Notes: generated by a model from the sequence alone, not told the origin. Positions 26,528 through 36,266 are shown, counted from the stretch's first letter. The stretch is DNA of 64,000 bases from Agrobacterium tumefaciens (GCF_017726655.1 NZ_CP072309.1:985501-1049500); one strand, 5' to 3'. A program made the numbers and translations.

Positions 26528-27700
26528 ATGGGGTTTGAGGGGTATGGAGGGCAAGACGTGGGACACGGAGGGGAAACAGCCGTCAGCGGCAAGAGTGGTA
26601 TCGGATTATGCCTATCAGGCGGTGGCTACCGGGCGATGGTCTTTCACCTCGGCGCGCTGCTGCGGTTGAACGAGGCGGGATTGCTCAAGCATCTGTCGCG
26701 CGTCTCCAGCGTTTCGGGTGGATCGATTACTGCGGCCTATCTTGGCCTTCGGTGGAAAGATCTCGATTTTGACCCCGGCGGGCGGGCCAACGCACTCGAT
26801 ATCGTCGTCGACAAGATCCGTGAAATGGCGTCGACGACAATCGACGCTGGAGCGATCCTCGGGGGCATCCTGATGCCAGGCTCGATCAGCGACCGGGTCG
26901 CGGCGGCCTATGATCGGGTTCTTTTTCACGGAGCGGGTCTCGACCATTTGCCTGACGACGATCATGGTCCGCGCTTTGTCATCAACGCGACAAATGTGCA
27001 GACAGGCGCACTGTGGCGTTTCTCACAGCCCTATATGGGCGACTATCGCGTCGGCCTTGTCGCCAATCCGAAGACCCAGCTCTCGCTCGCCGTCGCCGCC
27101 TCGTCTGCCTTCCCGCCGGTCTTGTCACCGCTAACCTTGGATATCGACGAGGAAGCCAAATGGGATGACGCCGGGGATCTCCCCGACACCGCCTTTCGAG
27201 GAAAGGTGGTGCTGAGCGACGGCGGCGTCTACGACAATCTCGGCCTTGAGCCCGTGATAAAGAGCTGTCGCACCGTGCTCGTAAGCGATGCCGGCCAGAA
27301 GATAAGTCCCGAGGTCGGTCCCCATCATGACTGGGCCCGCCATTCAATCAGGATCCTCGACATTGTCGACAACCAAGTTCGCAGCCTGCGCAAGCGCGCG
27401 CTGATCGACAGCTATCAAGCCCGCGCAATTCTTGGCTGCTATTGGGGCATTCGTTCCGACATCAAAGATTATGCCTTGGTAAGCGACCCGCTGGCCGCAG
27501 AGAGCCGAGATCCGTCCTATCTGGCGGCCATTCCGACGCGCCTTCAGGCGATGCCCGGCGAGGAGCAGGAACGGCTGATCAATTGGGGATACGCGGTAAC
27601 GGACGCAGCGCTTCGAAAGCACTTTGCCGTGGACCTCGAGGCGATCACGGGACGCAAGCTTGCCGAGCCTGAAGGCTTTCCCTACCGTGTCGGTTATTAG
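26528..27700 (+). CDS. Patatin-like phospholipase
   Basis: A 390-residue patatin-family lipid acyl hydrolase. The oxyanion-hole loop SGGGYRA lies at residues 30-36, the nucleophile elbow SVSGGS puts the catalytic Ser at residue 63, and DGG at 231-233 supplies the Asp of the Ser-Asp dyad. It should cleave membrane phospholipids; in CBASS and other immune systems such enzymes kill the infected cell by membrane attack. It has no signal peptide, so it acts from the cytosol. It is the first gene of a five-gene operon; the next gene starts 9 bp after its stop. No cyclic-nucleotide synthase is nearby. The ribosome binding site before ATG 26528 is weak, and a GTG at 26561 is a possible alternative. 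Confidence 0.85.
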   Translation: MGFEGYGGQDVGHGGETAVSGKSGIGLCLSGGGYRAMVFHLGALLRLNEAGLLKHLSRVSSVSGGSITAAYLGLRWKDLDFDPGGRANALDIVVDKIREMASTTIDAGAILGGILMPGSISDRVAAAYDRVLFHGAGLDHLPDDDHGPRFVINATNVQTGALWRFSQPYMGDYRVGLVANPKTQLSLAVAASSAFPPVLSPLTLDIDEEAKWDDAGDLPDTAFRGKVVLSDGGVYDNLGLEPVIKSCRTVLVSDAGQKISPEVGPHHDWARHSIRILDIVDNQVRSLRKRALIDSYQARAILGCYWGIRSDIKDYALVSDPLAAESRDPSYLAAIPTRLQAMPGEEQERLINWGYAVTDAALRKHFAVDLEAITGRKLAEPEGFPYRVGY

Positions 27701-27709
27701 GAGACGAGC

Positions 27710-29605
27710 ATGCCGATTAGGGGTGCATCGCGCGATACTCTTGAGCCACCCTTCCGCAGGTTGCGGATCTACGCTTTCGATCCGGCGGCCTCGCTCGATA
27801 TGCGCACCGCCGTCATCAACAGTGCAACCGTCACGCTGCCGTGGGAACAGCTAGAGCCTGGACCTATCGGCGAATATATTGAAGTGATAGATGTCGATCC
27901 AGCAAGTGGCGGCTTCTATTTGCCCGTCGATCTCAATGACCCGGCGCTTCTCGTCCAAGATGGCTTTCCGCCCTCCGACGGCAATCCGAAATTCCACCAG
28001 CAGATGGTCTACGCCGTCGCGATGATGACCATCCGCAATTTCGAGCGGGCGCTGGGCCGGCGGGTACTTTGGGCACAGCGCCCTTGGGATTGGAAAACGA
28101 AGGACACGGTTGATCGCTATGTTGGCCGGTTGCGCATCTATCCGCATGCGTTGCGCGAGGCGAACGCCTATTATAGCCCGCAGAAAGTGGGGCTGCTGTT
28201 TGGTTACTTTCAAGCCTCACGCACCGACTTCGGCACCGTTCTACCTGGCGGGACGATCTTCACCTGCCTATCTCACGATATTGTCGCCCATGAGACGACC
28301 CACGCGATCCTCGACGGTATGCACCGACGCTTTATCGAGGCGAGCAATCCTGATTCCCTCGCCTTCCACGAAGCCTTCGCCGATATTGTGGCGCTGTTCC
28401 AGCATTTCACCGTTGAGGAGGCTGTCTACCAGCAAATCAGCCAGTTGCGTGGCGATCTTTCCAGACGATCGTTGCTCAGTGGACTTGCCATCCAGTTCGG
28501 CAATGCCATCGGTCACTACGGGGCGTTGCGTGACGCCATTGATGCCATTGATCCGACAACTGGTCTGCCGGATCCGACCGCACTCGATCGTGCCATCGAA
28601 CCTCATGAGCGCGGAGCTATCCTAGTAGCCGCCGTCTTCGATGCCTTCTTGTCCATCTACCGATCGCGCGTCGAGGACCTCTTGCGCATAAGTACCGGCG
28701 ACGGCACGCGGTTTCCGGACAACGATCTTCACCCTGACTTGATCCGGCGCCTGACGAAAGAGGCAACCAAGGCGGCCTCGCACGTTCTGCGCATGTGCGT
28801 CCGGGCCGTCGACTATCTTCCGCCGGTGGACATCAATTTTGGCGACTATCTCCGGGCGCTGATCACCGCCGACGCAGATCTTGTCAGCGATGACGCCCGC
28901 GGCTACCGGATCGCTGTCACTGAAGCCTTCCGCCGACGCGGCATCTTTCCGCGAGACTGCCGTTCACTGTCTGTCGATAGTCTCTTGTGGGAGCGGCCGG
29001 ACACGATAATTGAGATCGACTGGCTGAAGGAAATCGACTTTCCATTTATCGCCGATCGCCGCGAGATCTACGAGACAGCCACTCGCCGCTGCGCAGATCT
29101 CTTCAACTGGCTATGGGACAATGCCAGGATCTCGCATGAAGCGATGCGATCGATGGGATTGTGGCTGCGGGAGGATGCTCCGAAAACAATCCGAAGACGG
29201 CAGAGGGACAGTGACCGCAGGCCACGCCGCCCGGCTGTCGAGGTTCATTCAGTGCGCGTGGCCAATCGCGTCGGCCCTGATGGAGACCAGGAACAACAAT
29301 TGATCATAGAGATCACTCAGGAGCGACGGGGCTACAGAACAGCCGAAGCCCAAATGCAGGTGGAAGAACGCGGACGAGTCGCCGGCCTAACTTCTGATTT
29401 CGTCTTCCGCGGTGGCGCCACGCTCATCGTTGATCTTCGTACGCGCGAAGTCCGGTACTGCATTTCGAAGGATATTGCTAGCACTGAGCGTCTGGCCGCC
29501 CAGCGCGCCTTCCAGTTTGGCGCCGACAGTGAAGCGCTCGGGGCAACCTATTTCGGCGCGGCCGGCCGCGATGAACCCTTTGCCTTTGTGCACCGCATGC
29601 TATGA
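27710..29605 (+). CDS. Thermolysin-like (gluzincin) metallopeptidase
   Basis: A 631-residue protein. IVAHETTHAILDG (HExxH at residues 194-198) and FHEAFADIV (Glu221, Asp225) align by eye with the thermolysin motifs HELTH and NEAISD, giving two His and one Glu zinc ligands plus the catalytic Glu195. Unlike secreted M4 proteases it has no signal peptide or propeptide, so it should act in the cytosol. A basic stretch (RRRQRDSDRRPRRP, about 508-521) separates the peptidase region from a C-terminal beta-rich domain of unknown function. ATG 27710 follows GGAG. It sits in the operon between the patatin and MBL genes and might process one of them. Confidence 0.8.
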   Translation: MPIRGASRDTLEPPFRRLRIYAFDPAASLDMRTAVINSATVTLPWEQLEPGPIGEYIEVIDVDPASGGFYLPVDLNDPALLVQDGFPPSDGNPKFHQQMVYAVAMMTIRNFERALGRRVLWAQRPWDWKTKDTVDRYVGRLRIYPHALREANAYYSPQKVGLLFGYFQASRTDFGTVLPGGTIFTCLSHDIVAHETTHAILDGMHRRFIEASNPDSLAFHEAFADIVALFQHFTVEEAVYQQISQLRGDLSRRSLLSGLAIQFGNAIGHYGALRDAIDAIDPTTGLPDPTALDRAIEPHERGAILVAAVFDAFLSIYRSRVEDLLRISTGDGTRFPDNDLHPDLIRRLTKEATKAASHVLRMCVRAVDYLPPVDINFGDYLRALITADADLVSDDARGYRIAVTEAFRRRGIFPRDCRSLSVDSLLWERPDTIIEIDWLKEIDFPFIADRREIYETATRRCADLFNWLWDNARISHEAMRSMGLWLREDAPKTIRRRQRDSDRRPRRPAVEVHSVRVANRVGPDGDQEQQLIIEITQERRGYRTAEAQMQVEERGRVAGLTSDFVFRGGATLIVDLRTREVRYCISKDIASTERLAAQRAFQFGADSEALGATYFGAAGRDEPFAFVHRML

Positions 29606-29617
29606 GGAGACGGAGCA

Positions 29618-31210
29618 GTGACGCCTCTGCCAAACGACCAGAAAGATGCCGCAGCACCGGCCGAAGGAGTTGCAAGTGCAGAGCAACGCGCCTTCATCAG
29701 CGTCCGGATGTACCGCGACATTCTCGGGGACTGCTTCTTGTTGCGGTTTCCGGACAAGGGCCGAACCGTGCATATGCTGATCGACTTCGGCATAATCCAG
29801 GGAATGCCCGATGCGAAGAAACGTGCCCAGCGCATCATGGCCGATATCGCCTCTGTTACGAACACGATCGACATTTTGGTAATTACCCACGAGCATGTTG
29901 ATCACCTCTCGGGTTTCTATCATGCTCGCGAGCAGTTCCAGCCCATCGAGGTCAAGGAATTGTGGTTGGCCTGGACGGAGGATCCGCGAGACGACTACGC
30001 GAACCAGCTCCGCCAGGCGCGCAAGACGGCTTTGACGCTTCTCGAAAAGAGCTACAACGCCTTTGCCGCGCGTGGCTACGCCGAAACATCCGCCGTGCCT
30101 GGATCACAGCGATCGAGCCCGCTCGACGGTTTGCGTAACGTCATGTCCTTTGCCGGCATCGGGCCTAGCAGTCTTGGGGCGAACAGCGAGGCGACCACCG
30201 GCGGCATCCTCAAAGCCTTGATAGCGAAGGCGGAAAAAGTGCGCTACCTCGAGCCTGGCGAGGACGTTTTTGCGCTTGCCGGACTTTCCTATGTTAGAAC
30301 CTATGTCATGGGTCCCCCGCGCGACAAGACGCTGCTGCGGAAGAGCAATCCGAGCAAGGCCAATCCGGAAGTCTACGCGCTGAATGGTGAAGGGGGCGAC
30401 GATTACCTTCTGGCCGCCGCGGTTGGTCTTGAGGAGGACGCGGTCCTGCTCGATGCCGACGCCCTGCAGAAGCTGAAGATGAGTCTGCCGTTCGGCTTCA
30501 AGAACCTCGTTGCGCTCGACGGCAAGTCCGCCACAATCGGCGCACAGCAGGATCCCGCAGCGCAGTCCACATTTCTGGCGCGCTATGGTCAGGCGCAGGA
30601 CGAGTGGCGTCGTATCGACGTCGACTGGCTCTGGGCAGCTGAAACCATCGCCTTGAAACTCGACAGCGACACCAACAACACTAGCCTGGTACTGGCCTTC
30701 GAGATCGGCGAAGGCAAAGATAGCCGGGTCCTCTTGTTCCCGGGCGATGCGCAGGTCGGCAACTGGCTGTCGTGGAGTAACTATGTCTGGCCGAACGGCA
30801 AAGCGTCCGGCGATCAAGGTGCCGTTACATCGACGATTCTGCTGGAAAAGACGGTTCTCTATAAAGTGGGCCATCATGCGAGTCATAACGCGACCTTGCG
30901 CGATCAAGGGCTCGAGCTGATGACCCACAAGCAGCTGGCAGCAATGATCCCGGTTCACCAAAAATTCGCCAACGAAAGCAAACATTGGAATATGCCATTT
31001 CCTTCACTGCTACAGCGTCTTGAGGAAAAAACCCGTGGTCGGGTGATCCGTGCCGACCGCAGCAAAGCGGATATGAATCCTGTCGCCGATACTGTCGATG
31101 GCGCTCTCCGCGAGTGGGAGAACTTTCTGACGGACCTTGATGAGATCAATGACGCGGTTGGAGCGCTTGCGCTCGAATATCGGCTCGCCGTGCCGTGCAA
31201 TGAAGTCTGA
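29618..31210 (+). CDS. MBL-fold hydrolase, ComEC/Rec2-like
   Basis: A 530-residue protein starting at GTG 29618, 12 bp after the preceding stop, with GGAG upstream. The metallo-beta-lactamase motif THEHVDHLSG (His91, His93, Asp95, His96) is intact; LLFPGDAQVGNW and YKVGHHASHNATL supply the later metal ligands, in the ComEC/Rec2-like pattern. There is no membrane domain or signal peptide. Such soluble MBL proteins can act as nucleases or phosphodiesterases and occur in bacterial conflict operons. The reaction here is not known. It is the third gene of the operon. Confidence 0.8.
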   Translation: MTPLPNDQKDAAAPAEGVASAEQRAFISVRMYRDILGDCFLLRFPDKGRTVHMLIDFGIIQGMPDAKKRAQRIMADIASVTNTIDILVITHEHVDHLSGFYHAREQFQPIEVKELWLAWTEDPRDDYANQLRQARKTALTLLEKSYNAFAARGYAETSAVPGSQRSSPLDGLRNVMSFAGIGPSSLGANSEATTGGILKALIAKAEKVRYLEPGEDVFALAGLSYVRTYVMGPPRDKTLLRKSNPSKANPEVYALNGEGGDDYLLAAAVGLEEDAVLLDADALQKLKMSLPFGFKNLVALDGKSATIGAQQDPAAQSTFLARYGQAQDEWRRIDVDWLWAAETIALKLDSDTNNTSLVLAFEIGEGKDSRVLLFPGDAQVGNWLSWSNYVWPNGKASGDQGAVTSTILLEKTVLYKVGHHASHNATLRDQGLELMTHKQLAAMIPVHQKFANESKHWNMPFPSLLQRLEEKTRGRVIRADRSKADMNPVADTVDGALREWENFLTDLDEINDAVGALALEYRLAVPCNEV

Positions 31211-31236
31211 CCAAGTTAGAGGATATAGGTAAGCGC

Positions 31237-31974
31237 ATGGCAAAGAAAAGCGTAGCATTGTCGAATGGTAGGGACTGGCCGACGCAAACCGCGGCAAGGC
31301 AGCATTTCAAGGAGATGTTGGCGCGCTACGAAGACGATACGCCAATCGCAGATGCCGGTGACCATGCCGACCTTTCTGCGCTGCTCGAACGCTACGATCT
31401 TCTGATCGCTGACGGTCCCTCGAAGATCGGTGCTGGTATTTCTAGATTCGAGAAACGCAAATCCTTCGTCAAAGGCTTTCCGACACGCGGCTTCTGGGTT
31501 GTTCGCGTCGATGACAGCGATACGGATTTTTCCTACATCGATGCGATCACCGGTTCACCTCGACCACAGTCGCAGGAGTTTTACGACGCGTGTCATGGCG
31601 CGATCAGCGAGGATCTGCGACGCGCCAAGGAGCGGCAGTTTGAGCGATTTGCGGACGAAAACGGCTGCCTTCCCTGCGACGAGACCGGGGTGCTCGTCAC
31701 CTTCACTAATGCCCGGCTCAGCCACGCCCATCCGGCTTTTGTGACGCTTGTCAGAACGTTCATGGAAATGCGTGGCTGGGGTGGCGCAGTACCCGCTGGC
31801 ATGTTGTCCCCTTCCGCCGACCGACAGATTTCGACAAGCTTTACGGATCCGAGTGACGCGGAGGCGTTCAAAGCATTTCACCACGCAAGCGCGATCATGC
31901 GCATTGTCGCTGTCGGCCAGGGCGGGCTGGTTGCTGATCCCACAACGATCCGACGGCCAATCAGGCTAGCCTGA
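31237..31974 (+). CDS. DCL family protein (DUF3223)
   Basis: A 245-residue protein. The N-terminal 110 residues match the DCL/DUF3223 domain (WPTQTAARQHFKEMLARY, then GAGISRF, then GFWVVRVDDSDTDFSYIDAI). The domain is named after the plant DEFECTIVE CHLOROPLASTS AND LEAVES protein; in bacteria it often occurs with HNH or other nuclease-like regions and its role is unclear. The C-terminal half (CLPCDETGVLVTFTNARLSHAHP) has a Cys pair and His residues that may be a degenerate zinc or HNH-like unit. It is the fourth gene of the operon, 26 bp after the MBL gene, with a weak AGGTAAGC ribosome binding site. Confidence 0.75.
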   Translation: MAKKSVALSNGRDWPTQTAARQHFKEMLARYEDDTPIADAGDHADLSALLERYDLLIADGPSKIGAGISRFEKRKSFVKGFPTRGFWVVRVDDSDTDFSYIDAITGSPRPQSQEFYDACHGAISEDLRRAKERQFERFADENGCLPCDETGVLVTFTNARLSHAHPAFVTLVRTFMEMRGWGGAVPAGMLSPSADRQISTSFTDPSDAEAFKAFHHASAIMRIVAVGQGGLVADPTTIRRPIRLA

Positions 31975-32016
31975 GGGCCGACCTGCGCAGGCAGATGAAC
32001 AGAACGGGGAAGCGAA

Positions 32017-32979
32017 ATGCATTTCACTACTTCGCTGGTTGCACAATTGGAAACGGCCGCGAATGCAGATGTCAAAGCGGTGTTGCAGGGCCGCAGTGGA
32101 CCGCCACCGGCTGGCGAGGTTGCGACGCTTGCCGATTTGGTGTTGAATGGAACGCCGACGATCGCTGCGAATTGGCAATCCATATTGGCGCCGCAACACA
32201 GCGTGACGTTTCACGCGGTCTTTTGTCATGGATCGCCCTATGTTGATTTCACCCATGGCGGCGCGTCACGGGCGTGCGAATTGGCGGACCTGCTCCTCGT
32301 AATGGACTATTTCGACAGCACTGGCTCGACTAGGCAAGCGGCGCTGGTGCAGGCGAAGTTGGTTCTTGGCGGTCAAATTGCCATTTCAGGCCCCGGACCG
32401 ACCACACAGCTTGTTCTCTATCAAAACTGGCCCTCTTTCACCTTCCAATCCGCTGCTTATAGCCAGCATTCGCGGAATTTTTGGACGGCGTTGAGCGCTG
32501 CGGCGGACGCCGGACGTTATGGCGGAATCGATCTCACACTCCAGGCTGAGGAATGGCGGCAGATCGATCCAAGTACGCAACCGCCGTTTGTCAGCGCTCA
32601 CGGAGTCGAACTCGGCGCCTTTCTTGCTCGGCTGGCCGACGGGCAGAGCGGCGTTGGAGCGCCGGCGACACATGTGGTCGGCAAACCCGCACAGACGTTG
32701 GACGACTGGTCATTTACAGTCGCCGAGTTGCTTGATGTCACCGGTCAACTCACTCACAGGGCATTGACGCGCGCTGGCGGACCGGGAGCCATCCGTGGCC
32801 GGTCCCATTCGATTAGGATGGCCGGCCAGCCAAAGCAGCCTCCGGTAACGAATTCGACATCGCGGATCGCCTTTAGCAAGTCTGCGTCCAGCGGTCCTCC
32901 CGATGACTTTGGCGGCGCAGAGCGCCCTTGGTCAAGCGGGATTAGCTATATTCACTGCATTATCGAGCGTAGGCTATGA
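32017..32979 (+). CDS. Putative PD-(D/E)XK-like protein, last gene of operon
   Basis: A 320-residue protein with no domain I can name surely. Between residues 75 and 120 the pattern YVDFTHGGASRACELADLLL ... ALVQAKLVL resembles a restriction-endonuclease-like core, with Glu and Asp in ELAD and QxK in VQAK. The C-terminal 70 residues are low-complexity. ATG 32017 follows GGGGAAG and lies 42 bp after the DCL gene. It converges on the helicase-nuclease pair (135-bp gap). If the fold is right it is the nuclease arm of the operon. Confidence 0.55.
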   Translation: MHFTTSLVAQLETAANADVKAVLQGRSGPPPAGEVATLADLVLNGTPTIAANWQSILAPQHSVTFHAVFCHGSPYVDFTHGGASRACELADLLLVMDYFDSTGSTRQAALVQAKLVLGGQIAISGPGPTTQLVLYQNWPSFTFQSAAYSQHSRNFWTALSAAADAGRYGGIDLTLQAEEWRQIDPSTQPPFVSAHGVELGAFLARLADGQSGVGAPATHVVGKPAQTLDDWSFTVAELLDVTGQLTHRALTRAGGPGAIRGRSHSIRMAGQPKQPPVTNSTSRIAFSKSASSGPPDDFGGAERPWSSGISYIHCIIERRL

Positions 32980-33113
32980 TGTCGCCTTTTTTCGGGTCGA
33001 CGATATTCCGAAGGATCATGAAGGCGGGTTGGTAACTCTGGAGGGACTGCTTCCGTCGGGGAGAGAAAATACCGAGCGACGCGAGGATGAAGGGAGGCAG
33101 ACATCCCTTTGCC

Positions 33114-36100
33114 TCACTCTTCGATCTGAGCGAGGCGAAACAGCGCGCCGACGATCGGCATGTGAATCCAGAGTTCCGAGCATCGTCGTCCGGTGATTGA
33201 TTCCACCGCGCCTGCATAGGCAGCAAGTTGCGGCGCGTGGCCAACCGCTCGTTCTTCCCAAAGCTCGAAACGGCCTGGAAAACTCTTGTGGTCAACAATA
33301 GCAAAATCAATCCCCGTTTCGACCAACATATCGATGCGCCCCTTGAGAAGCTGATCGGCTATGGCGGCCGCGACAGGCACTTCAGCAATGGTGCTGGCCG
33401 CCGGCCATCGGCCGCGGCGCCAGGTTGCTAGTCGGTCACTGGCGATAAGCGCATCATCCGCTTTGAAGCCAATGATGTTCCAACGCGTCAGGATAGACGA
33501 CGCGTCGGCCAGCCGCTGACCTCGGTCGCGGTCCGGATCATCATAGCCGATGATGGAATGAAGGGCTTCGCCCAGCGCTGCGATATCGGCGATCCCGTCA
33601 ATCGGGAGCCTTCCGCCAAGGTCAACCCTTTCGACGACCTTCCAGCCTCCACCTACCGCCTCGCTTGGTTTCAGGAACAAGGGCGGACGGACCTGCAGTT
33701 CGAGTGTTCGCGTTCGAACGAAGGTGGGCGGCGCGTCACGCTCCACGGACACCCCGCTCGTCGCAAGAACTTTCACATCGACTGTGAAATTCTGGTTTCC
33801 AACCCCAAGCTGGTTATCATCACTCTGGGGAGAAACGACATGCGCTGCGGCCTCCGGCGCATTGAGCAGGCTCAGCCAATTAAGAGGCCCCTTCGCAGAC
33901 GGAGCAAAGATCAGATAGTCCCTAGCTCGCGTGGCGCCAACATAGAGAAGCCTGGTGTCTTCCTCGACAGCGCGTTGCAATGCGCGCCGCCCCATCTCCG
34001 AGTTCGCGACCTCCACATCAATCGTACTGTCTGTTCCGCTCTGACCATAGGGCCACGGCCAAAAGCGAACCCACCGCCCCGCCAACGGGTTGCGCCAATC
34101 AAGCTCCCCGGTCGCCTCGGCGACAGGCTCGAACAGCCGTGCTTCCGATTTCCAGGAAAGTCCGGTCAAGATCGTCACTGGCCATTCAAGGCCTTTCGAT
34201 CCGTGGTAGGTCATGACCTGGATCGCATCACTGGCAAGACTGGGGGGCCGCTTCGGGTCGGCGCCGTCGAGCGCAAGTAAGAGTCCTTGCAGTGTTGCCG
34301 GCGAGCCGGATGCGGCGCACTCTTCCTCGTAGGCACGCGAGAAGCCGCGCAAGGCCTCAAGGTCGTCGAAGCGCGTCGCTGTATCACCCCAGCTCTCAAT
34401 ATGGCTTAGCACTGATGGCAATGCGAGTACGGCGTCAACAAGTTCGGCCGGCGTGAAACTGAGCAATTGAGCCGCAAGCCTATCGAGCGCAACCGATACC
34501 GGCACGGCTGCCCGGAGCGCTTCGTCGGCATCATCAGAGATAGCAGCCTGCAGCCATTCATCGGAGCCGGCATCATCGGCAAAGAAGCGGGCGAGCTCCG
34601 CGAGGGCAAGGCGATCCGTTGCGTCAGCCACGCGTCGACATGCGGCGAGCACGAATTCGACATGAGGTGTACGCGCAAGTCCCGACCGTTCAACCGCCAC
34701 CGGAAGTCCAGCACGGCTAAGGGCGACGGCAAAACGTCCGACATCCTTATTCGAACGGCAGAGAACCGCGATATCGCCTGACACGATTGGCCTGTGACCG
34801 CCCTTACCGTCTTCAACCAGCCATTCGTCGGCTTCGGCCAGACATTGCCGGATTCCCTCCGCGAGGGCCTGTGCTTGCTCATCAACTTTGCCAATCAGCC
34901 ACCACCATCCAGCCGAAGGCTTGTCAAAGCCAGCGTCGGATCGCGCCGCATCCGAAAAGGCATGTTGCGCCGCCGGCAGTCCCATCCGCTCAAATACCGG
35001 CGTGAACATCGCATTGAAGAGATTTACCAGGCTTTTGCGGCTTCGCCACGATTTGGAAAGAACCGGATTGTCTTCGGGGTTTCCGCCAGCGCCAAGAAAC
35101 GCAGCCTGGGTCAGCTCGGTGTCAGCGCCGCGAAAGCCGTAGATGGCCTGCTTCGGGTCGCCGACCCAAGTGCTCTCATCGACCAGCTCCCCGAGAAGTG
35201 TGAACACGGCAAGCTGCAGAGGGCTCGAGTCCTGGAACTCATCGACGAAGACACGGCTGATGCGTTCCCTCAGCCTTGCGGCCAAGTGAGGTGTCTTTAG
35301 GATCTCAAGCGCGAGAGCTTCCTGATCCGTAAAATCCAATAGCCCACGCTCGGCCTTCCAATCCTGGTAAGCGGTCAACGCCTCGGCGGCGCAATGAAAC
35401 GTCTCCGTGATGAACTGCTCGCATTCGGACCGGAGCCGCGGATGCTCGCTGTGCCGCCCCGCCGCTGCAATAAGACGGGTCAATGCCTGATTATAAGGTT
35501 GCCCGTCTTTAGTGGGCGCGCATTCCACCTTCGCCAAACGCGCCCACGTCGACCAGCTTGGCGTTTCTCCGCGTAAGATACTCTCATGCGCCGCTTTGAT
35601 CGACTCAATCGACCGACTTCCCTTGCTGCTCACGATGGCCGGGCGCATTTCGAAGGCATCCTTTAACGCATTCGCCAGTGCTGCGTCGAGGTCCGCGGCG
35701 TCTGCTGCGGGAGGTGGAAAGCATGCCAGGAAGGTTTGAATTGATCGCTGCGCCGACGAGGCTAACTGGTCAGCCTCAATCCCATTTGCCCTCGCTAACG
35801 TCGCGATACTGCGCACAGTCCGGCGCCAGTCAGGAGGTTCTCCCGTCCCCGGCGCACGAGGATCATTGTAGCCGAAGTGGTCGGCGAGTTCGTTCAGGAT
35901 CTCGGCACGTGCGGCGATTGCAGCGTCCGCGGCCACGCTGAACACAAGCGACATGTTGGATTCACCGATGACATTGGTCGACGGCGAGCGCCCCAGATCG
36001 ATAGCGAATTCGCTGACGATTTGGCTGCAGACGGCGTTGACAGTGCCAAAGCGCGCACCGAGCAACTGGGCAGCTGCGTCCGCCTTGCCTTGCTCAAATA

Positions 36101-36266
36101 GTTTGGCGCGGGCGCGTTCGACAAGTTCATCTGCCGCCTTGATTGTGAAAGTCGTCGCAAGGATCTGTTCGGGCGCACGCACGAGAACCTCGTCGGCGAT
36201 GTCATTGACGATCCTCGTCGTTTTTCCGGCGCCAGCGGCGGCGGTAATGGTCGTCAGTCGTGACAT
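33114..36266 (-). CDS. UvrD/AddA-like helicase-nuclease
   Basis: A 1050-residue superfamily 1 helicase with a C-terminal nuclease. Motifs in order: Walker A AAGAGKTT (10-17), TFTIKAADEL (Ia), DEFQD (342-346), GDPKQAIYGFRGAD (III), VMTYHGSKGLEW (V) and RLLYVGATRARD (VI). The C-terminal PD-(D/E)XK core is GRIDML (Asp979), IVDHK (Asp992, Lys994) and QLAAY. This is the AddA/RecB design. ATG 36266 shares its A with the TGA of the upstream AddB-like gene, so translation is coupled. It is somewhat shorter than typical AddA and sits in a defence region, so it may be a specialised paralogue rather than the housekeeping repair enzyme. Confidence 0.85.
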   Translation of the reverse strand: MSRLTTITAAAGAGKTTRIVNDIADEVLVRAPEQILATTFTIKAADELVERARAKLFEQGKADAAAQLLGARFGTVNAVCSQIVSEFAIDLGRSPSTNVIGESNMSLVFSVAADAAIAARAEILNELADHFGYNDPRAPGTGEPPDWRRTVRSIATLARANGIEADQLASSAQRSIQTFLACFPPPAADAADLDAALANALKDAFEMRPAIVSSKGSRSIESIKAAHESILRGETPSWSTWARLAKVECAPTKDGQPYNQALTRLIAAAGRHSEHPRLRSECEQFITETFHCAAEALTAYQDWKAERGLLDFTDQEALALEILKTPHLAARLRERISRVFVDEFQDSSPLQLAVFTLLGELVDESTWVGDPKQAIYGFRGADTELTQAAFLGAGGNPEDNPVLSKSWRSRKSLVNLFNAMFTPVFERMGLPAAQHAFSDAARSDAGFDKPSAGWWWLIGKVDEQAQALAEGIRQCLAEADEWLVEDGKGGHRPIVSGDIAVLCRSNKDVGRFAVALSRAGLPVAVERSGLARTPHVEFVLAACRRVADATDRLALAELARFFADDAGSDEWLQAAISDDADEALRAAVPVSVALDRLAAQLLSFTPAELVDAVLALPSVLSHIESWGDTATRFDDLEALRGFSRAYEEECAASGSPATLQGLLLALDGADPKRPPSLASDAIQVMTYHGSKGLEWPVTILTGLSWKSEARLFEPVAEATGELDWRNPLAGRWVRFWPWPYGQSGTDSTIDVEVANSEMGRRALQRAVEEDTRLLYVGATRARDYLIFAPSAKGPLNWLSLLNAPEAAAHVVSPQSDDNQLGVGNQNFTVDVKVLATSGVSVERDAPPTFVRTRTLELQVRPPLFLKPSEAVGGGWKVVERVDLGGRLPIDGIADIAALGEALHSIIGYDDPDRDRGQRLADASSILTRWNIIGFKADDALIASDRLATWRRGRWPAASTIAEVPVAAAIADQLLKGRIDMLVETGIDFAIVDHKSFPGRFELWEERAVGHAPQLAAYAGAVESITGRRCSELWIHMPIVGALFRLAQIEE

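Noticed and set aside
26528..27700. Patatin as part of a CBASS system
   Set aside because: No CD-NTase cyclase or CBASS accessory gene lies in the operon or its neighbourhood.
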